NCBI RefSeq assembly: GCF_030052815.1
Contig: NC_079503.1
Location: forward strand, 43,256,735-43,320,734
Direction of reading: 5' to 3'
Source: Hevea brasiliensis
Lineage: Eukaryota > Streptophyta > Magnoliopsida > Malpighiales > Euphorbiaceae
DNA: 64,000 bases
Below, piece after piece: positions 22,572-34,761 of the stretch. The notes under the pieces were generated by a model. It had not been told where the DNA came from and ran no database searches. It worked only from the letters and a program-made list of their open reading frames with translations. Within the stretch, counting starts at the first letter, position 1, and the number at the start of each line of letters is the position of its first letter. The translations under genes were made by a program, and so were the position numbers.

Positions 22572-25037
22572 GTAAGAGTCTTATAAGCTTAAACATGTTA
22601 CATATGTGTTGGATTGAGGTTGAATATGGAGAAAATAACTTAAGAAAAGATGAAAATCATGCATGAACCTTGAGATTGAATTTCGGCCAACTTGAGGGAT
22701 GCTAGGGTTTGATGGGTTTTGATTGAATTAATGATGAATTCTAGCTTGTATGAGGTTGTATATGTGATTGGTGTATTGAAGTTGCATGGAATTGCATGAA
22801 TTGAGAATATAGAGAATTAAGGTTTTGGTGAATATTAGGGTTTTATAGTATGCTATGCAATTGATGTTTATAATGGTAAATTATAGTCATTTGGTATCCC
22901 TTAGCTAAGAATTGGTATGAATTGATGAAAGGAATGGATGAATTGGTAATGTGTTGAATGGCTAGAATTCTAGACCCTTGAGTCCAGTAGGTTTGAATGG
23001 GTATAAGTTGAGTTACATAGCTCTAATTGGTATGAGGCTAATTGGAGATGAAACCTAAGACATAATTCTAGAAATTTCATGAAGACACCTTGTCTAGAAA
23101 CTGACCATAGGTTGCCCTAAATTTAGCTTGAATCCAGATTGCAATTCTGGACCTGACAAAAAATGACCAAGTGAACAGTACCTAATAAATTAGGTATAAC
23201 TCACTCTAAAAAACTAAAAATTTGGTGATTCTTAACCAATAGAAACCCGAAACATAGGAGAACAATTCTTATGAAGACTATAGAGATAAATTATGACTCT
23301 AACCTGATGAAATTGCTATACAATATTAGTCCAGCAAATCTGCCATAGTGCTAGATTGAACCTGGAAAATGTAAAGGATTAGGCATCCGATCAGTTTTTC
23401 AAAAATGGCCATAACTAGAGTTATATAAATGTAAATTAGGTGATTATAAAACCAAAATAATCATAAGGTGTGGAACTACAAATTTCATGTTTTGACCAGA
23501 AACTAGTTCTTAGGGCAAGGTAGAGGAATTGTTGGGATAAGTAAGGAATCCCAAATCTGGAATTCCTGCACCTTAGCTATTTGGCCCTGTGACCTCCGAA
23601 TGGTTAATAGACCATAACTTCTTACACATAACTCCAATTGAAGTGATTCAAAATGATTTGAAAACCTAGGACATATACCTAAAACATTGTTTTAGGGACT
23701 AGGGTCAAATTATAAGCTTAAGATGCCCGGTATAGAATGCAAATTTAAGATACAAATCTAGAAAAACCCAGAATCTCAGGATATGGCACCTGGAATAGTG
23801 TGTAGTAATTTGGCCATAACTTGATATCTAGAACTTCAAATTGAGTGATTCAAATTGAAAAATAGAACTAAGATATAAAGAGACAATTTTCATCAAGAAC
23901 ACTTCATCAAATTATGACTAGAACTAAGTTAAAATGGGGTTGCAATATCAGGGTCCAGAACTACCCTGGACCCAGAATACATTGAAATTTCAATGCCTAC
24001 TTAGGAATGCCTTAGGCATTTATTTGATTAACTATTGGAGATAATTGGACTGAGTATTAAAACTTAGAAATTGTGTGATTTTAGTGGTCAAAGAGACTTC
24101 CCAGGAAGGGAAGGCTTAGGACATAAAGAAAGAAGTTCGTTAAAGGTTTGTGCACAACTAACCTTTTTCTTTGTTTTTAACCTTGTAATTGATTTGAATG
24201 AGTTATTATGAATGAGTTAAGATTTTTCTTGCATTTGAGAATTTTAAATTACGAAATGAATTTGTGAATGTGAAAAGGCGGATGTTGGCTCTTTTATATC
24301 ATTGTAGCACAGGGGTGGGCTGGTTTTGAATGTATTTTGAAGTGTTTTTGAGAATTCAATATGCTGCCAACCATGTACATGAATTTGCAACAACTAAATG
24401 TGTTTATTGATTGTAAATGCATTTTGTTGAATGGAAATTATTTGAAATTGTTTTAAAAACGCAGTTAGCATGGCAACATGATTTGTGTTCCTTATGAGCT
24501 TGCCTAGTGAGATGTATTGGATATAATCTCCTCCACTTGTGGGTTGAGTTTTCCCTCTCTGGTTTACCAGTTGAGGATGTATTAAATGAGTACTCATATA
24601 TGCTAGCTAGCCTTTGTATTCCCCTTTAACCTTTGGTTATTGGGATGTATTGGCTTTGTCATGGTGTGTCATGTTCTGAACTGTGTGAATGTTATCAATA
24701 CCCTTGAAATGTAAATACTTTGATTCAAAATGTGGTTGAAAACGTATTTTTTATGATTGTTTAAAATAAAATATGATTAAATGATTTAAACATTGATTAA
24801 AAAATATTGTATTATTGTTATAGTTTATGGTGAATATGAATGTTTGATAAAATGTTATTGAAACAAAGATTTTGTGTGAGTAAAATTATTGGCATTAGTT
24901 TTATGAACTGTGGAAAAATTTGAATATCTCAAATTCTTTTCTATGATTTGGTAAAGCATATTTTATATTGAGTTATAAATTATTAGTTATGCACCAGTGA
25001 GTTCACCACTCAGCAATAGTTTTGTATGCTATCGCAG
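22572..25037 (+). other. Candidate leader intron, Tekay-2 5' LTR, 2,466 bp
   Basis: Donor AAAG/GTAAGAG at 22572, 831 bases into the LTR and about 215 bases after the expected start. Acceptor GCTATCGCAG/ATG ends at 25037, 661 bases from the LTR end. In the 3' LTR the donor reads GCAAGAG (30006), a weaker GC donor. No expression evidence. Confidence 0.4.
24997..25037 (+). promoter_or_regulatory. LTR hairpin and acceptor-like CAG, Tekay-2
   Basis: TGAGT, loop TCACC, ACTCA (within 24997-25013), slightly decayed at the outer pair, then TATGCTATCGCAG ending at 25037. Confidence 0.55.
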
Positions 25038-25706
25038 ATGAAAGAAAGGATAGTGCAACTGAGTGAGACTACTTAAGGCTACGACTTGAAGTCATGTTGG
25101 GACTATCTTCGGGTATATCATAGGTATACCTTTGTATATTAGGTTTTGATGTAATCATTTAGTTATATGTATATAATTACATTCAAATAGTTGTACAGAA
25201 ACATTTGTAGTATTATTATGAGACTTTAATCAAATGTAATTTATTGTAATATTATTTCTTTTGAGTTTGATCGTTTGAAAATTTTTGTAATATTAATTTT
25301 ATTACTTTAATGAATGTAGACATTTAAGTTCTTTCTGAACTATGTAATTGATGAATCAATTTCTTTATGATGGAAATTATAGAGCATGAGTTATATAAAC
25401 TGTTATAGGTGATTTTTTACAGATTTAAAGAACTAGTTTATTTCATTTTTAGCCGTCACCACATAAAATTTTCGCAAAATTCTAAAATGATAAATTAATT
25501 CTAAATAAGTTTTATGACATGCACTTAAATTGAATACACTTAAATAATTCTTTTACCATCATGCTAGCCTTAAAAATGAATTTGTTTTGTTAAAATCCCT
25601 TGTAGTTTATTTAATAGATTATCGATAGGAAAAGTTCGGTAATTTATTAGGTATACTACAGGACCATGTCATATCTTACAGAGGGGTAAGGTGTGACATG
25701 TTTTAG

Positions 25707-25718
25707 TGGTATCAGAGC
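25707..25718 (+). other. Primer-binding site, Tekay-2
   Basis: TGGTATCAGAGC, eight bases after the LTR end. Confidence 0.92.
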
Positions 25719-25825
25719 GAGTTTTTAATATAAGTTTTGAATTATGAATTTAAAAGGAATACGAACTAACTGGGAGAAATCTCCTTGTGTTAGTTGTTCA
25801 GGAGTAGAAAATTTTGTGAAAGGAT

Positions 25826-26640
25826 ATGGAAGAGAAGGATAAAACCGTAGAGCAGTGTGTTGTAGTTGACGCACAGGAAGAGGCCCCAACTCCTCAGAGT
25901 GTCGAAGGCCCAGCTGCACTAGTCCCACCTATACAAATTACTGCACAAATAGCCCAGCAGATGGCAACTTTCTTCCAACAAATGGCTGATAATATATCTG
26001 CCCAAGCCCAAGTACAAACCCAACCCCCACAACGGCAACATGAAAAGGGGAAGGATGAGATGCCTACAAATCAAAGTTCAGCAGCACCTTGGGAAAGAGA
26101 AAAGAATTTGAGGGACCTCATGCTCATAGGTATGATAGAGGCAGATCTTCAGGGCAGAGGGTACCAAGATTCAGTAAGCAGACAACTAAGAGTTCACTTC
26201 CTATTCGTACCTGTGATGCTTATGGTAAATTACACGGAGGTATTTGCTAGAAGGCCATTGGAGCTTATTACAATTATGGTAGAATCAGGCATTTCGCTTG
26301 AGATCAACCTATACCACATACTACCTCAGAGGGATCAGTCCAAGGTTCTGCTTCTAAAGGTTCACAAATAGTCAGTAGAGGCAGAGGTAGAGGTGGAGGC
26401 AATAGTTTTGGCAGCCATGGCACAATGGACCAAGCTAAGCAAAGTAATGCACCAGTCAGGGTGTACACCATGCACTAAGGGGAAGGAGCAGAGACTTCAG
26501 ATGTAGTTGCCGGTATATTCTTAATCCTCAAATAAGATGTTTATGTGTTATTTGATTCCGACTCTACTTATTTATATGCTAATGCTATAATTATGAGTTC
26601 TGCTGCTATTCCCTTACATGGAAATAAATTTTGATGCGTT
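25826..26640 (+). pseudogene. gag: Tekay-2 gag and start of protease, decayed
   Basis: Starts at ATG 25826 (MEEKDKTVEQ) and remains open to 26371, but the frame leaves gag partway. The N-terminal linker is Pro/Gln-rich (QITAQIAQQMATFFQQMAD), as in the family. Most of the capsid domain is missing: the linker runs within about 100 codons into Gly/Arg-rich sequence. The double zinc knuckle is visible at 26211-26310, but several Cys codons read Tyr and two stops occur (CDAYGKLHGG, YYNYGR). The protease site follows near 26550-26570 as LFDSDST, with the Gly of the family D-(S/P)-G-S-T motif changed to Asp. Cys to Tyr, Gly to Asp and Gln to stop fit G-to-A/C-to-T decay of methylated DNA. Confidence 0.75.
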
Positions 26641-28640
26641 AATAACTAGTCCTTTAGGATAAGAACTACGGTAATAAGTGTGAATGGAACTAGTGTTGGA
26701 AGAGTCTGTTAGTGAAAGGTATTTTCTAGAATATAATAAATTATAGAGTTAATTAGTGTGCCTATTTAGTGCAAGGCAAAAGGACCTAAAGGTAAGTTAT
26801 GGCAATATAACTACACTAGATGAGGGCAAATATATCACTATTAGTAATTGTCAGTGGATATCGTAATCAAAATAAGTTTAGGATATTAGTGGATTCGAGA
26901 AAGATAAGATATAGGAAAATTTGATCTATTGGAATGTATTGTAGTAACTATACAATGTTCTTGATATTTGTGCTGTAAGCTACAGATTATAGTACCAGCT
27001 TAGGATTACTGTGTAGAGCTACGTACTACCTAATAGTGAATCAAGATGAGAATAGTTGCAAATGGTTTTTTCTTTGGTATAGTTATGCCAGAATAGAGTT
27101 TTATTACTGGTAATGAGTTGAAAATCTTAATTAGGGATTTAAAACCCTAAAGCTAGAATATTGAAAGGTCATAGTTGTAAAGTAGCTAGAGTCATTGACT
27201 CAGTTATCCTAACATGAGCTATAATTTATCAGGAATTGCTATAAGACTAGATATTTCAGTATAGTCATAAATTAAAGGTAACACCTATAGGGTGAGGTCA
27301 TCTGGTCTTTGCTATGGGGTTCTACAGTTGTTTTGATATTGCAATGGACCTTTTGCCTAAATTTTAGTGAAAAACAGTATCTTATTTGTTTAGCAGTAAA
27401 GCATAAGGTATGATTTTATTCCTCTAAGGGAAACAGGATGCTATGGAGGATGTTCACAATTTGTAAAATGGCGATTTAATGAATTTACAGTATGAAAAGG
27501 GAGTAAATAACTTTACATATATGTGGTAAGACGGTAGATATAATATTCTATTGTAGTCAGTTATACTACAAGAATATAGTAATGTTTTCTCAGAAGGGAC
27601 GGATGAATACCACTAATAAAATGATTTGCGAAATGATGTTCTAACTGGGACAGTGGTACGATAAGAGATAGTTAGCCTAGGTATCCTTTAGGAAGGAACA
27701 GATCGTGATTGATGCGAAACTTTTGAATGGCATGGGAAAAAGGAGAGTCCAGTAGACTCGTTTCTTAAAGTATTAGAGGGTAGTTTATAGTTAAGTAAAA
27801 GAGAAGGCAATGATTGCAAATCAGTGAAAAAAATAAGCTTTAGAATATTGGTAGATAAAAGAAAATATAGAAGTGAAAATTTGAATAGTCGATTTAAACG
27901 TAATAAAGAGATATCATGAATATTAGTAAAAGTATTGGCTAGAGTGGTCAGAGGACCTATTTAGAATAATATTAAAGTGTAGATGACTTATTAGAGATGG
28001 TAAAAAGGTATAAGCTTTTAACCTAACAGCCAAGTCAAGAAAGAGAATAAGATTAAAGAATATATTGAGAAGCCCACATAAGATTGAGGAAAATAGAGTT
28101 AGAATTTAAAGGAAATAAATACAGTCTGAGAAAGGGAAAAGAAGTAAACAAAAAAGTAAGGAGGACGAATGCAAAAAAGGAATGACACGAGGGAAAATGT
28201 TTATTATGGTATAGAATTCAGAAGTGCGAAACTCAAAGCAGATCAAATAGGGATAGTGTTAGGAGCCCAACCATGGAGCTCGGAGCTGTAGGATATGGGT
28301 CAAACTCTGTTTATTCCTATTTCCAAGATGAAATAGGTAGCATGGGGATAAAATCCATTTAAGTTCATAACAATCGAAGTAAAGTTAGTTGAAGAATGCA
28401 ACTGGAGTAAGCAACAATTTTAAGATGTGTAATGGTATCCTGAACTATCCTATCAGGCCAAGGAGTGAATTAATGAGTAGTAAGTTAAATAAAAGTGAAC
28501 AAGATGGTGCAAAATAGCACATAGGCCTAGTTCATGAATAGAGATGGTAAGATAGCAATTATGGATTTGTGGCCAATGATTAGATAAGTATTTCTAATAT
28601 GACTAATAGGGTCACATTATAAGAAAACATGAATGAAAAT
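26641..28640 (+). other. Tekay-2 interior, too decayed to read
   Basis: Position implies protease to integrase, but I find no RT (FxDD), RNase H or integrase core motif in any frame, and stops are frequent throughout. The stretch is shorter than the matching part of Tekay-4 (about 3 kb), so deletions are likely. It may also contain unrelated sequence. Confidence 0.35.
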
Positions 28641-29095
28641 AATTGACAGAACCATAGTAAGAGAAGATTAGAATTATTCAAAATAGACCAAAAGCTAAAT
28701 CAGATTTTCAAAAGTCTTACATAGATTTAAAGAAAAGAGATATTCAAGATAAAGTGAGTGATGAGGTGTTTTTGAAGGTTTGTTGAGGAAGAAGATCATA
28801 AAATTTGGGCAAGAAAGGGAAAACTAAGTCCTCACTTCCTAGAACCATATGAGGTTCTAGAAAGAGTGGGTCCATTAACACATAGCCTTGCTTTACCTCC
28901 AAAATTGAAGTAAATCCAGACCCAACTTATGATGAAAAACCCATAAAGATTTTGGCATATGAGGTACAACAACTGAGAAATAAATAGATACCACTGGTTA
29001 AAGTACTATAGAACCATCATTCAGGCCAGAAAGCTATATGGAAATATGAGAAATACATAAGAAGACAACACTCACGACTATTCAAATACTGACAT
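28641..29095 (+). pseudogene. pol: Tekay-2 integrase C-terminus and chromodomain
   Basis: Recognisable in order: QKSYIDLKKRDI, VFLKV, GKKGKLSP, PYEVLERVGPL, LALPPK, then PIKILAYEV and LRNK of the chromodomain, ending with IRRQHSRLFKY-like sequence and a GAGGATGAAATTT tail before the polypurine tract. Several stops and frameshifts interrupt it. The chromodomain after integrase identifies a chromovirus of the Tekay/Del type; it is thought to steer insertion to heterochromatin. Confidence 0.8.
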
Positions 29096-29125
29096 TAGGC
29101 AAATTTTGAGGATGAAATTTCTTTT

Positions 29126-29139
29126 AAGGAGGGGAGAAT
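29126..29139 (+). other. Polypurine tract, Tekay-2
   Basis: AAGGAGGGGAGAAT immediately before the 3' LTR start TGTAACACC. Confidence 0.85.
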
Positions 29140-31483
29140 TGTAACACCTTCGTACTAAGTAGTTCCGTACATCCTACTATTTCGGTGACTAGTGTCTGTC
29201 CGGAGGGCTAGAATGTTTGAGACTATACTTAAATGACATAGAGAAGCCATAAAAAAAATTGATAAAGATCAAATGAGGTTAGATTAAAATAAGAGAAATG
29301 AAGCATAATTAGGTTAAATGAGCCTAGAGTTCTGATGATGAGTAATCGACCCAAGAAGTGACTATGAACTCAGTTGCTACCTTAAATTCGTATGGGAACC
29401 TGTAAAATCCTTGGTTAAGGGATAATTACAAAATTATTGGGAACTAGAAAATAAAAAAAAGGTAAAATGGAACAAGCACAATTAAGTGAATTAGAACCTT
29501 AGGACTCATCACGTATTATGGAAAAAGATGGACTATAACCCAATGCGGGGAATTTTGGTCAATTCATTTCAAGAGGAGACTTTTAACCTAAATGTCCATT
29601 AAATTGTATGAGATTAAAATATTAAAAAAGAATTAAAAATATAGAAATGTGTGTGGAAATTGAGAAAAGGATTAGAATTTTGATATTTATGACATAAACA
29701 AGACATGTTCATAGCATAATTAAAATTATAATTTAAATAAATTAATTTTGGGGATAAATATATAAAGAGACAAAGGAAAAAAATTAAAATAAAAATCTCT
29801 TCTTCTTCCCTTGAATGGCCAGCCACCATTGTCTTTTCTCTCTCCTCCATTAACAACTCATTTCAAGCTTTGATTCCCCACCTTTCTTCAATAAATTTTC
29901 CACTAAATTAGTAGAAACCTTCTAATTAAGCCTCAAAGTAAAGATTGGGAGAAAAAGAAACAAGAAAAATTGAAGGAAATTGAAGAGTGAAAAGCTCCAT
30001 TAAAGGCAAGAGTCTTATAAGCTTAAACTTGTTACATATGTGTTGGATTGAGCTTGAATATGGAGAAAATAACTTAAGAAAAGATAAAAATCCTGCATGA
30101 ACCTTGAGATTGAATTTTGGCCAGCTTGAGGGATGGTAGGTTTTGATGGGCTTTGATTGAATTAATGATGAATTCTAGCTTGTATGAGGTTGCATATGTG
30201 ATTGGTGTATTGAAGTTGCATGGAATTGCATGATTGAGAATATAGAGAATTAGGGCTTTGGTGAAAATTAGGGTATTATAGTATGCTATGCAATTGATGT
30301 TTATAATGTTAAATTAGGGTCATTTCATGTGCTTTGGTTGAGAATTGATATGAATTGATGAAAGGAATAGATGAATTGGTAATGTGTTGAATGGCTACAA
30401 TTCTGGACCCTTGTGTCAAGTAGGTTTGAATGGGTATAAGTTGAGTTACATAGCTCCAATTGGTGTGAGGCCAATTGAAGATGAAACCTAAGACATAATT
30501 CTAGAAATGTTATGAAGACACCTTGTCCAGAAACTGACCATAGCTTGCTGTAAATTTAGCTTGAATCTGGATTGCAATTCTGGACCTGACAAAAAATGAC
30601 TAAATGAACAGTACTTAGTAAATTAGGTATAACTCACTCTAAAAACCTCCAAATTTGGTGATTCTTGAACCAATAGAAACCTGAAACATAGGAGAACAAT
30701 TCCTATGAAGACCATAGAGCCAAATTATGACCCTAACCTGATCAAATTGCTAGGCAATATTAGTCCAGCAAATCTACCATAGTGCTCTACTAAACCTAGA
30801 AAATGTGAAGGATTAGGCATCTGACCAGTTTGGGAAAAATGGCCATAACTGTAGTTATATAAATGCAAATTAGGTGATTCAAAAACCAAAATACTCATAA
30901 GATATAGAACTACAAATTTCATATTTTGACCAAAACCCAGTTCTTAGGGCAAGGTAGAGGAATTGTTGGGATAATTCAGGAATCCCAAATATGGAATTCT
31001 TGCACCTTATCTATTTGGCCTTATGACCTCTGAATGGTTAACATACCAGAACTTCCTCTAAATAACTCCAATTGAAGTTATTCAAAATGATTTGGAAACC
31101 TAAGACAAAAATCTAAAACATTGTTTCAGATACCAGAGCCAAATTATGAGCTTAAGATACTCGGATATAGAATGTAAAGTTAGGAGACAAATCTGGAAAA
31201 ACCTAGAATCTCAGGACATGGCACCTGGAATAGTGTTCAGTAATTTGGCTATAATTTGAGATCCAGAACTCCAAATTGCGTGATTTAAATTAGAAAATAA
31301 AAATAAGATATAGAGGGACAAGTTTCATGAAGAACACTTCATCAAATTATGATTAGAACTAAGTTAAAATGGGGTTGCAATGTCAGGGTCTAGAACTGCC
31401 CTGGACCCATAATACATTGAAATTTCAATATCTACTAAGGGATGCCTTATGCATTTATTTGACTAACTATTAGAGATAATTGG
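29140..31483 (+). mobile_element. Tekay-2 3' LTR, truncated
   Basis: Aligns with the first 2.3 kb of the 5' LTR and stops at AGATAATTGG, where the 5' LTR continues ACTGAGT (24046 onwards). The missing 1.6 kb includes the hairpin. The next base starts a reverse Tekay-B LTR terminus, so truncation accompanied or followed that insertion. Confidence 0.9.
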
Positions 31484-32630
31484 TGTAATTCCTCTCACCC
31501 GTCTACAGTATAGCCGAGCAAGGCATGCCACACGGTGTGCCAGAGCACCTTATCTTATCCTATTTCACTTTAGTTCTTGATTTATTTATTCAAAAATCTT
31601 TAAGTAAGGTTTAAGCCATTTTTGTTGTTTATTAAAATCTGATTTAATTTGAAATTTCAAAAATTTTATTGAAAATCCAGCAGAGTGCCGACTAAAAATC
31701 GAAAAAATACAGTTCTTCTAACCTGTAAAAGAACAATTCTCATATATTTTTACAACTCAATCTCAACATTCTCAACACAATTCTCAAAGTTTCAAAACGC
31801 AATTTCATATATTCATAATATTCTCAGCTCAACTTCATTCATGTTCATCATGATCAAATAATTTCAAATGTCATCTCACATTCAATTCCATACATTTTCA
31901 TGTTGCTCAACTCATATATCAGAATTCTTAAATTTCATTAATTTACATAATTTGCAAACTAATTACATAAGTTCATCATGTAAATGAAATACAAATTAAT
32001 TTCAATTTCCTAATTTACATTACAACATAAGAAATAATTATAATGCACAAAATACATAATATGATTAATGTGAGCCCTATCTACATGCATTGTTAAGGAG
32101 GTGACAACCTTGAATACTTCTGACACTTCTGCAGATCTGGACTCTAAAAATCCCAGTCAAATGTTCACTGGGTTTTATCTTTAGTACCTGCGCGAGGAAA
32201 CAAATCCATCGCGCTAAGCATTACTGCTTAGTGGTGCAACAATATAACAAAGAAGTAATATACAAATAAAGGTAGAAATAAGATATAATTCGGATAATTA
32301 AGATTTATAATTAATTTAATTTCATTTGAAATTTCTAATACTAACCATCCTTTATCCTGCTATGTTGTTCTTGGAGGTGCTTAGTTCATAAGTTTACAGT
32401 AATGATGTACAGTATCAAAAATAATCTAAATATTAAGTCTATGCTTATATTATTATGTAAGCCACATTTGAAATATTTATTTAAGTTATAATTATTCTGC
32501 TAATTTTTTTATCACTTCCTCAATACTTTTTAGGTTGTCTTAGAATATTTCATAATACTTAAAATTTTTAGAACTAATCTAATTTATTTCAGGTCTTCTT
32601 ACTCATTTATTTAATTTCTAATATTTTTAA
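31484..32630 (-). mobile_element. Tekay-B LTR fragment (3' end of the LTR)
   Basis: Begins TGTAATTCCTCTCACCC and continues as the reverse of Tekay-4/5 LTR ends (CCGTCTACAGTATAGCCGAG, ACGGTGTGCCAGAGCACC). It carries the B-type hairpin. It is cut at 32630 by the copia LTR; its remaining part is not found next to the other side. Neither matching interior nor partner LTR can be assigned. Confidence 0.8.
32188..32231 (-). promoter_or_regulatory. LTR hairpin and acceptor-like CAG, 31484 fragment
   Basis: Minus strand CTAAGCA, loop of four, TGCTTAG (32214-32231), a perfect 7-bp stem; then CCTCGCGCAG/GTACT with CAG ending at 32188. Confidence 0.6.
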
Positions 32631-34746
32631 TGTTAGTAATATACCATAGAGCATATCATTTTGTATATATCTTGTATACATTTTATTACTAAGAAGGCAA
32701 TTTTACTTTTCCGTTTACATAATTTATATATGTGTAATTGAAAAGGTCCATTGATATTTTCTTAGAAATTATATTATTAAATTGTTAAGAATATGAGTGA
32801 CAGTATTTCTAGTATAAAGTATCAAAAATTAGTTTACAATCAAGGATACTTCACAAAGGACATGACTTATCCAGAAAGATTGTAATCATGTTTGTTCCCA
32901 AGGTATTTATATGAGATATAAATAAGATGGAGTGGTAAGTCTCATGCCACATAACAAACATGATAGACACTTATATATGATAAGTAGGCCGAACCATTGA
33001 CGCTTATGGCAAGCACATGGAGTTTACTCTTGTCAATGCATTTTCATATATCATATCAGCGCTTATAATCTTTAGACCTGAGATAACACAGTTATCTTGT
33101 ATATATGTGGTTTGAGTTTGATACTGCTTTCATACTTGTACTATTTATGGGTATATGGGCATGTGTTGGCTCCTACTAGTTATATATGGAGATAAGTGTT
33201 GATCAAGATGGAATCCGTTACCTAAAGTAAATAGGGATGAGATACTATGTTCATTTAATTATTCTTGATGATTTAAGTTCCTGTCCAGGACAAATAGATT
33301 TAGTCAGGAAAGAGTTTCTGACAAGAAAATCTAATTTATCAAGAATTAGAATTAAAAGAGAATATAATGTTCATAGCGAATGGAGTTTGACATTAACCAT
33401 GACTCCAGCCAAAATTGGGATTTTGTAACGGAGAGATTCTAATGCATGGTAACATATGATTAAAGGTTCATTTGAGGTATTACTTATTACTGATTGGGTG
33501 CCCATGGCATGCTATGCTAGGTGTCAACTATGGTCTATGATGTGCCTAAAATGATTTAGAGAAATCATTTAAGGTAAGAAAGAGTTCTAATGATATTATG
33601 AGATAATATCATTTATCATTGCCAATAAGTAATGAGCCTAGTAAGTCACACATCTACACAAGTTAATCGCCAAGTAAAATGAGATTTAATTGATTAATTA
33701 AAGAGTTTAATTAATTAATTAATTAGGTTTGGTTTGCAATAAGATTGCAAAGTCCCTAGCATAACTTGAAGCCAAATATAAGTTATTGGATGTATAGTAT
33801 AAATTAAATTTATATTTAAATTATTTAAATATGAATTTAATTGTAAGAAATTAATTAATGGAGATTAATTAATCAATTAATTTATATTTGATATAAATTA
33901 ATTTGAAGAGGAGAAATTATTATTTTGAGTTGAGAACTCAAATTAAAAATATAAAAGTAAGATTAAATTATATGGTGACATGTGGCACCATGAGATGTTG
34001 ACACATGGCACCATATAATCTTACCACTTGTCTTCCTATGATGGAAGACCACTTTTCATTATTGAAATGGAGCTTGACACTTGGCTCCATAGGATTAAGT
34101 CAACCAAAATCAAGATGGGATCTTGTGGTGACATGTGGCAATAGTTTGTAAGGTTTGACTTTACTATAAAAGGGGAAAAGGAAGAATGAGAAAACAATTC
34201 TCTTCTTCTTCTTAAAAGTGGACGGCAACCTCTCTCTCCCCTTTCTCTTCATTTTTTCACTTTAATTCAAGAAGAAATCCTTGATCTTCTTTGAATTAAA
34301 ATTGCTAGAAAGTATTTCTTTACTTCCATACATTCATACAACCCCACTAAAGCATAAATCCCAAACTTCAAGTGGTTGAATAAGCTTGGGAAGCAAAATT
34401 GGGGCTACCATTGCTACCATTGGTGTGTGCTTGTGGTGGACAAGCTAAAGGGACTACAATTGGGGTCCTAGAGGCATCAAAAGCAAGAAGGATTCATAAA
34501 TTATGTACCTTGGAGGTTAGTACCCTAAAACCTCTCTTTTAGTTAGGGTTTAATAGAGTTAAATGTTAAATCACAATCTATGATGGCAAATGAAAGTTTA
34601 AAGCATGCTAATATGTGTTTTGGTATGCAATTGGGCATTGAAAATTGATTAGGCACATAATTCATCAAGCATATGGCATGTAACCCTAGATTGATTTTTG
34701 AAATTCAAGCTACCAATGCCCTTTAATCCATGCTTCCACTCCTTCA
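32631..34746 (+). mobile_element. Angela-like copia 5' LTR, 2,116 bp
   Basis: TGTTAGTAATATACC to CACTCCTTCA, homologous over its length with 16238-18346. The next bases are a primer-binding site (34749-34761), so this is a 5' LTR. TATA-type box TATAAAAG at 34165-34172, preceded by the GACATGTGGCACCATGAG palindrome region. Flank on the left is TTTAA; the partner duplication cannot be checked. Confidence 0.85.
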
Positions 34747-34748
34747 CT

Positions 34749-34761
34749 TGGTATTAGAGCC
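34749..34761 (+). other. Primer-binding site, Angela-like element
   Basis: TGGTATTAGAGCC, one change from the tRNA-iMet complement, two bases after the LTR end. Confidence 0.8.

Larger units (their letters stand above)
21741..25698 (+). mobile_element. Tekay-2 5' LTR, 3,958 bp
   Basis: TGTAATGCCCTCG to GGTAAGGTGTGACA. The first 2.3 kb pairs with 29140-31483. It holds a TATA box (22325), a donor-like GTAAGAG (22572), the hairpin (24997-25013) and an acceptor-like CAG (25037). Confidence 0.92.
21741..31483 (+). mobile_element. Tekay-2: full structure, right LTR truncated
   Basis: 5' LTR 21741-25698, primer-binding site 25707-25718, interior to 29139, polypurine tract 29126-29139, 3' LTR from 29140 cut at 31483. 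Gag start, decayed zinc knuckle and protease site, and the integrase/chromodomain end are recognisable; the middle is not. The target duplication cannot be checked because the right end is lost; the left flank is AAACG. Confidence 0.9.

Noticed and set aside
25707..25718. tRNA gene fragments at TGGTATCAGAGC sites
   Set aside because: Only 12 bases complementary to the tRNA 3' end, always just after an LTR: primer-binding sites. No cloverleaf tRNA gene seen in the window.
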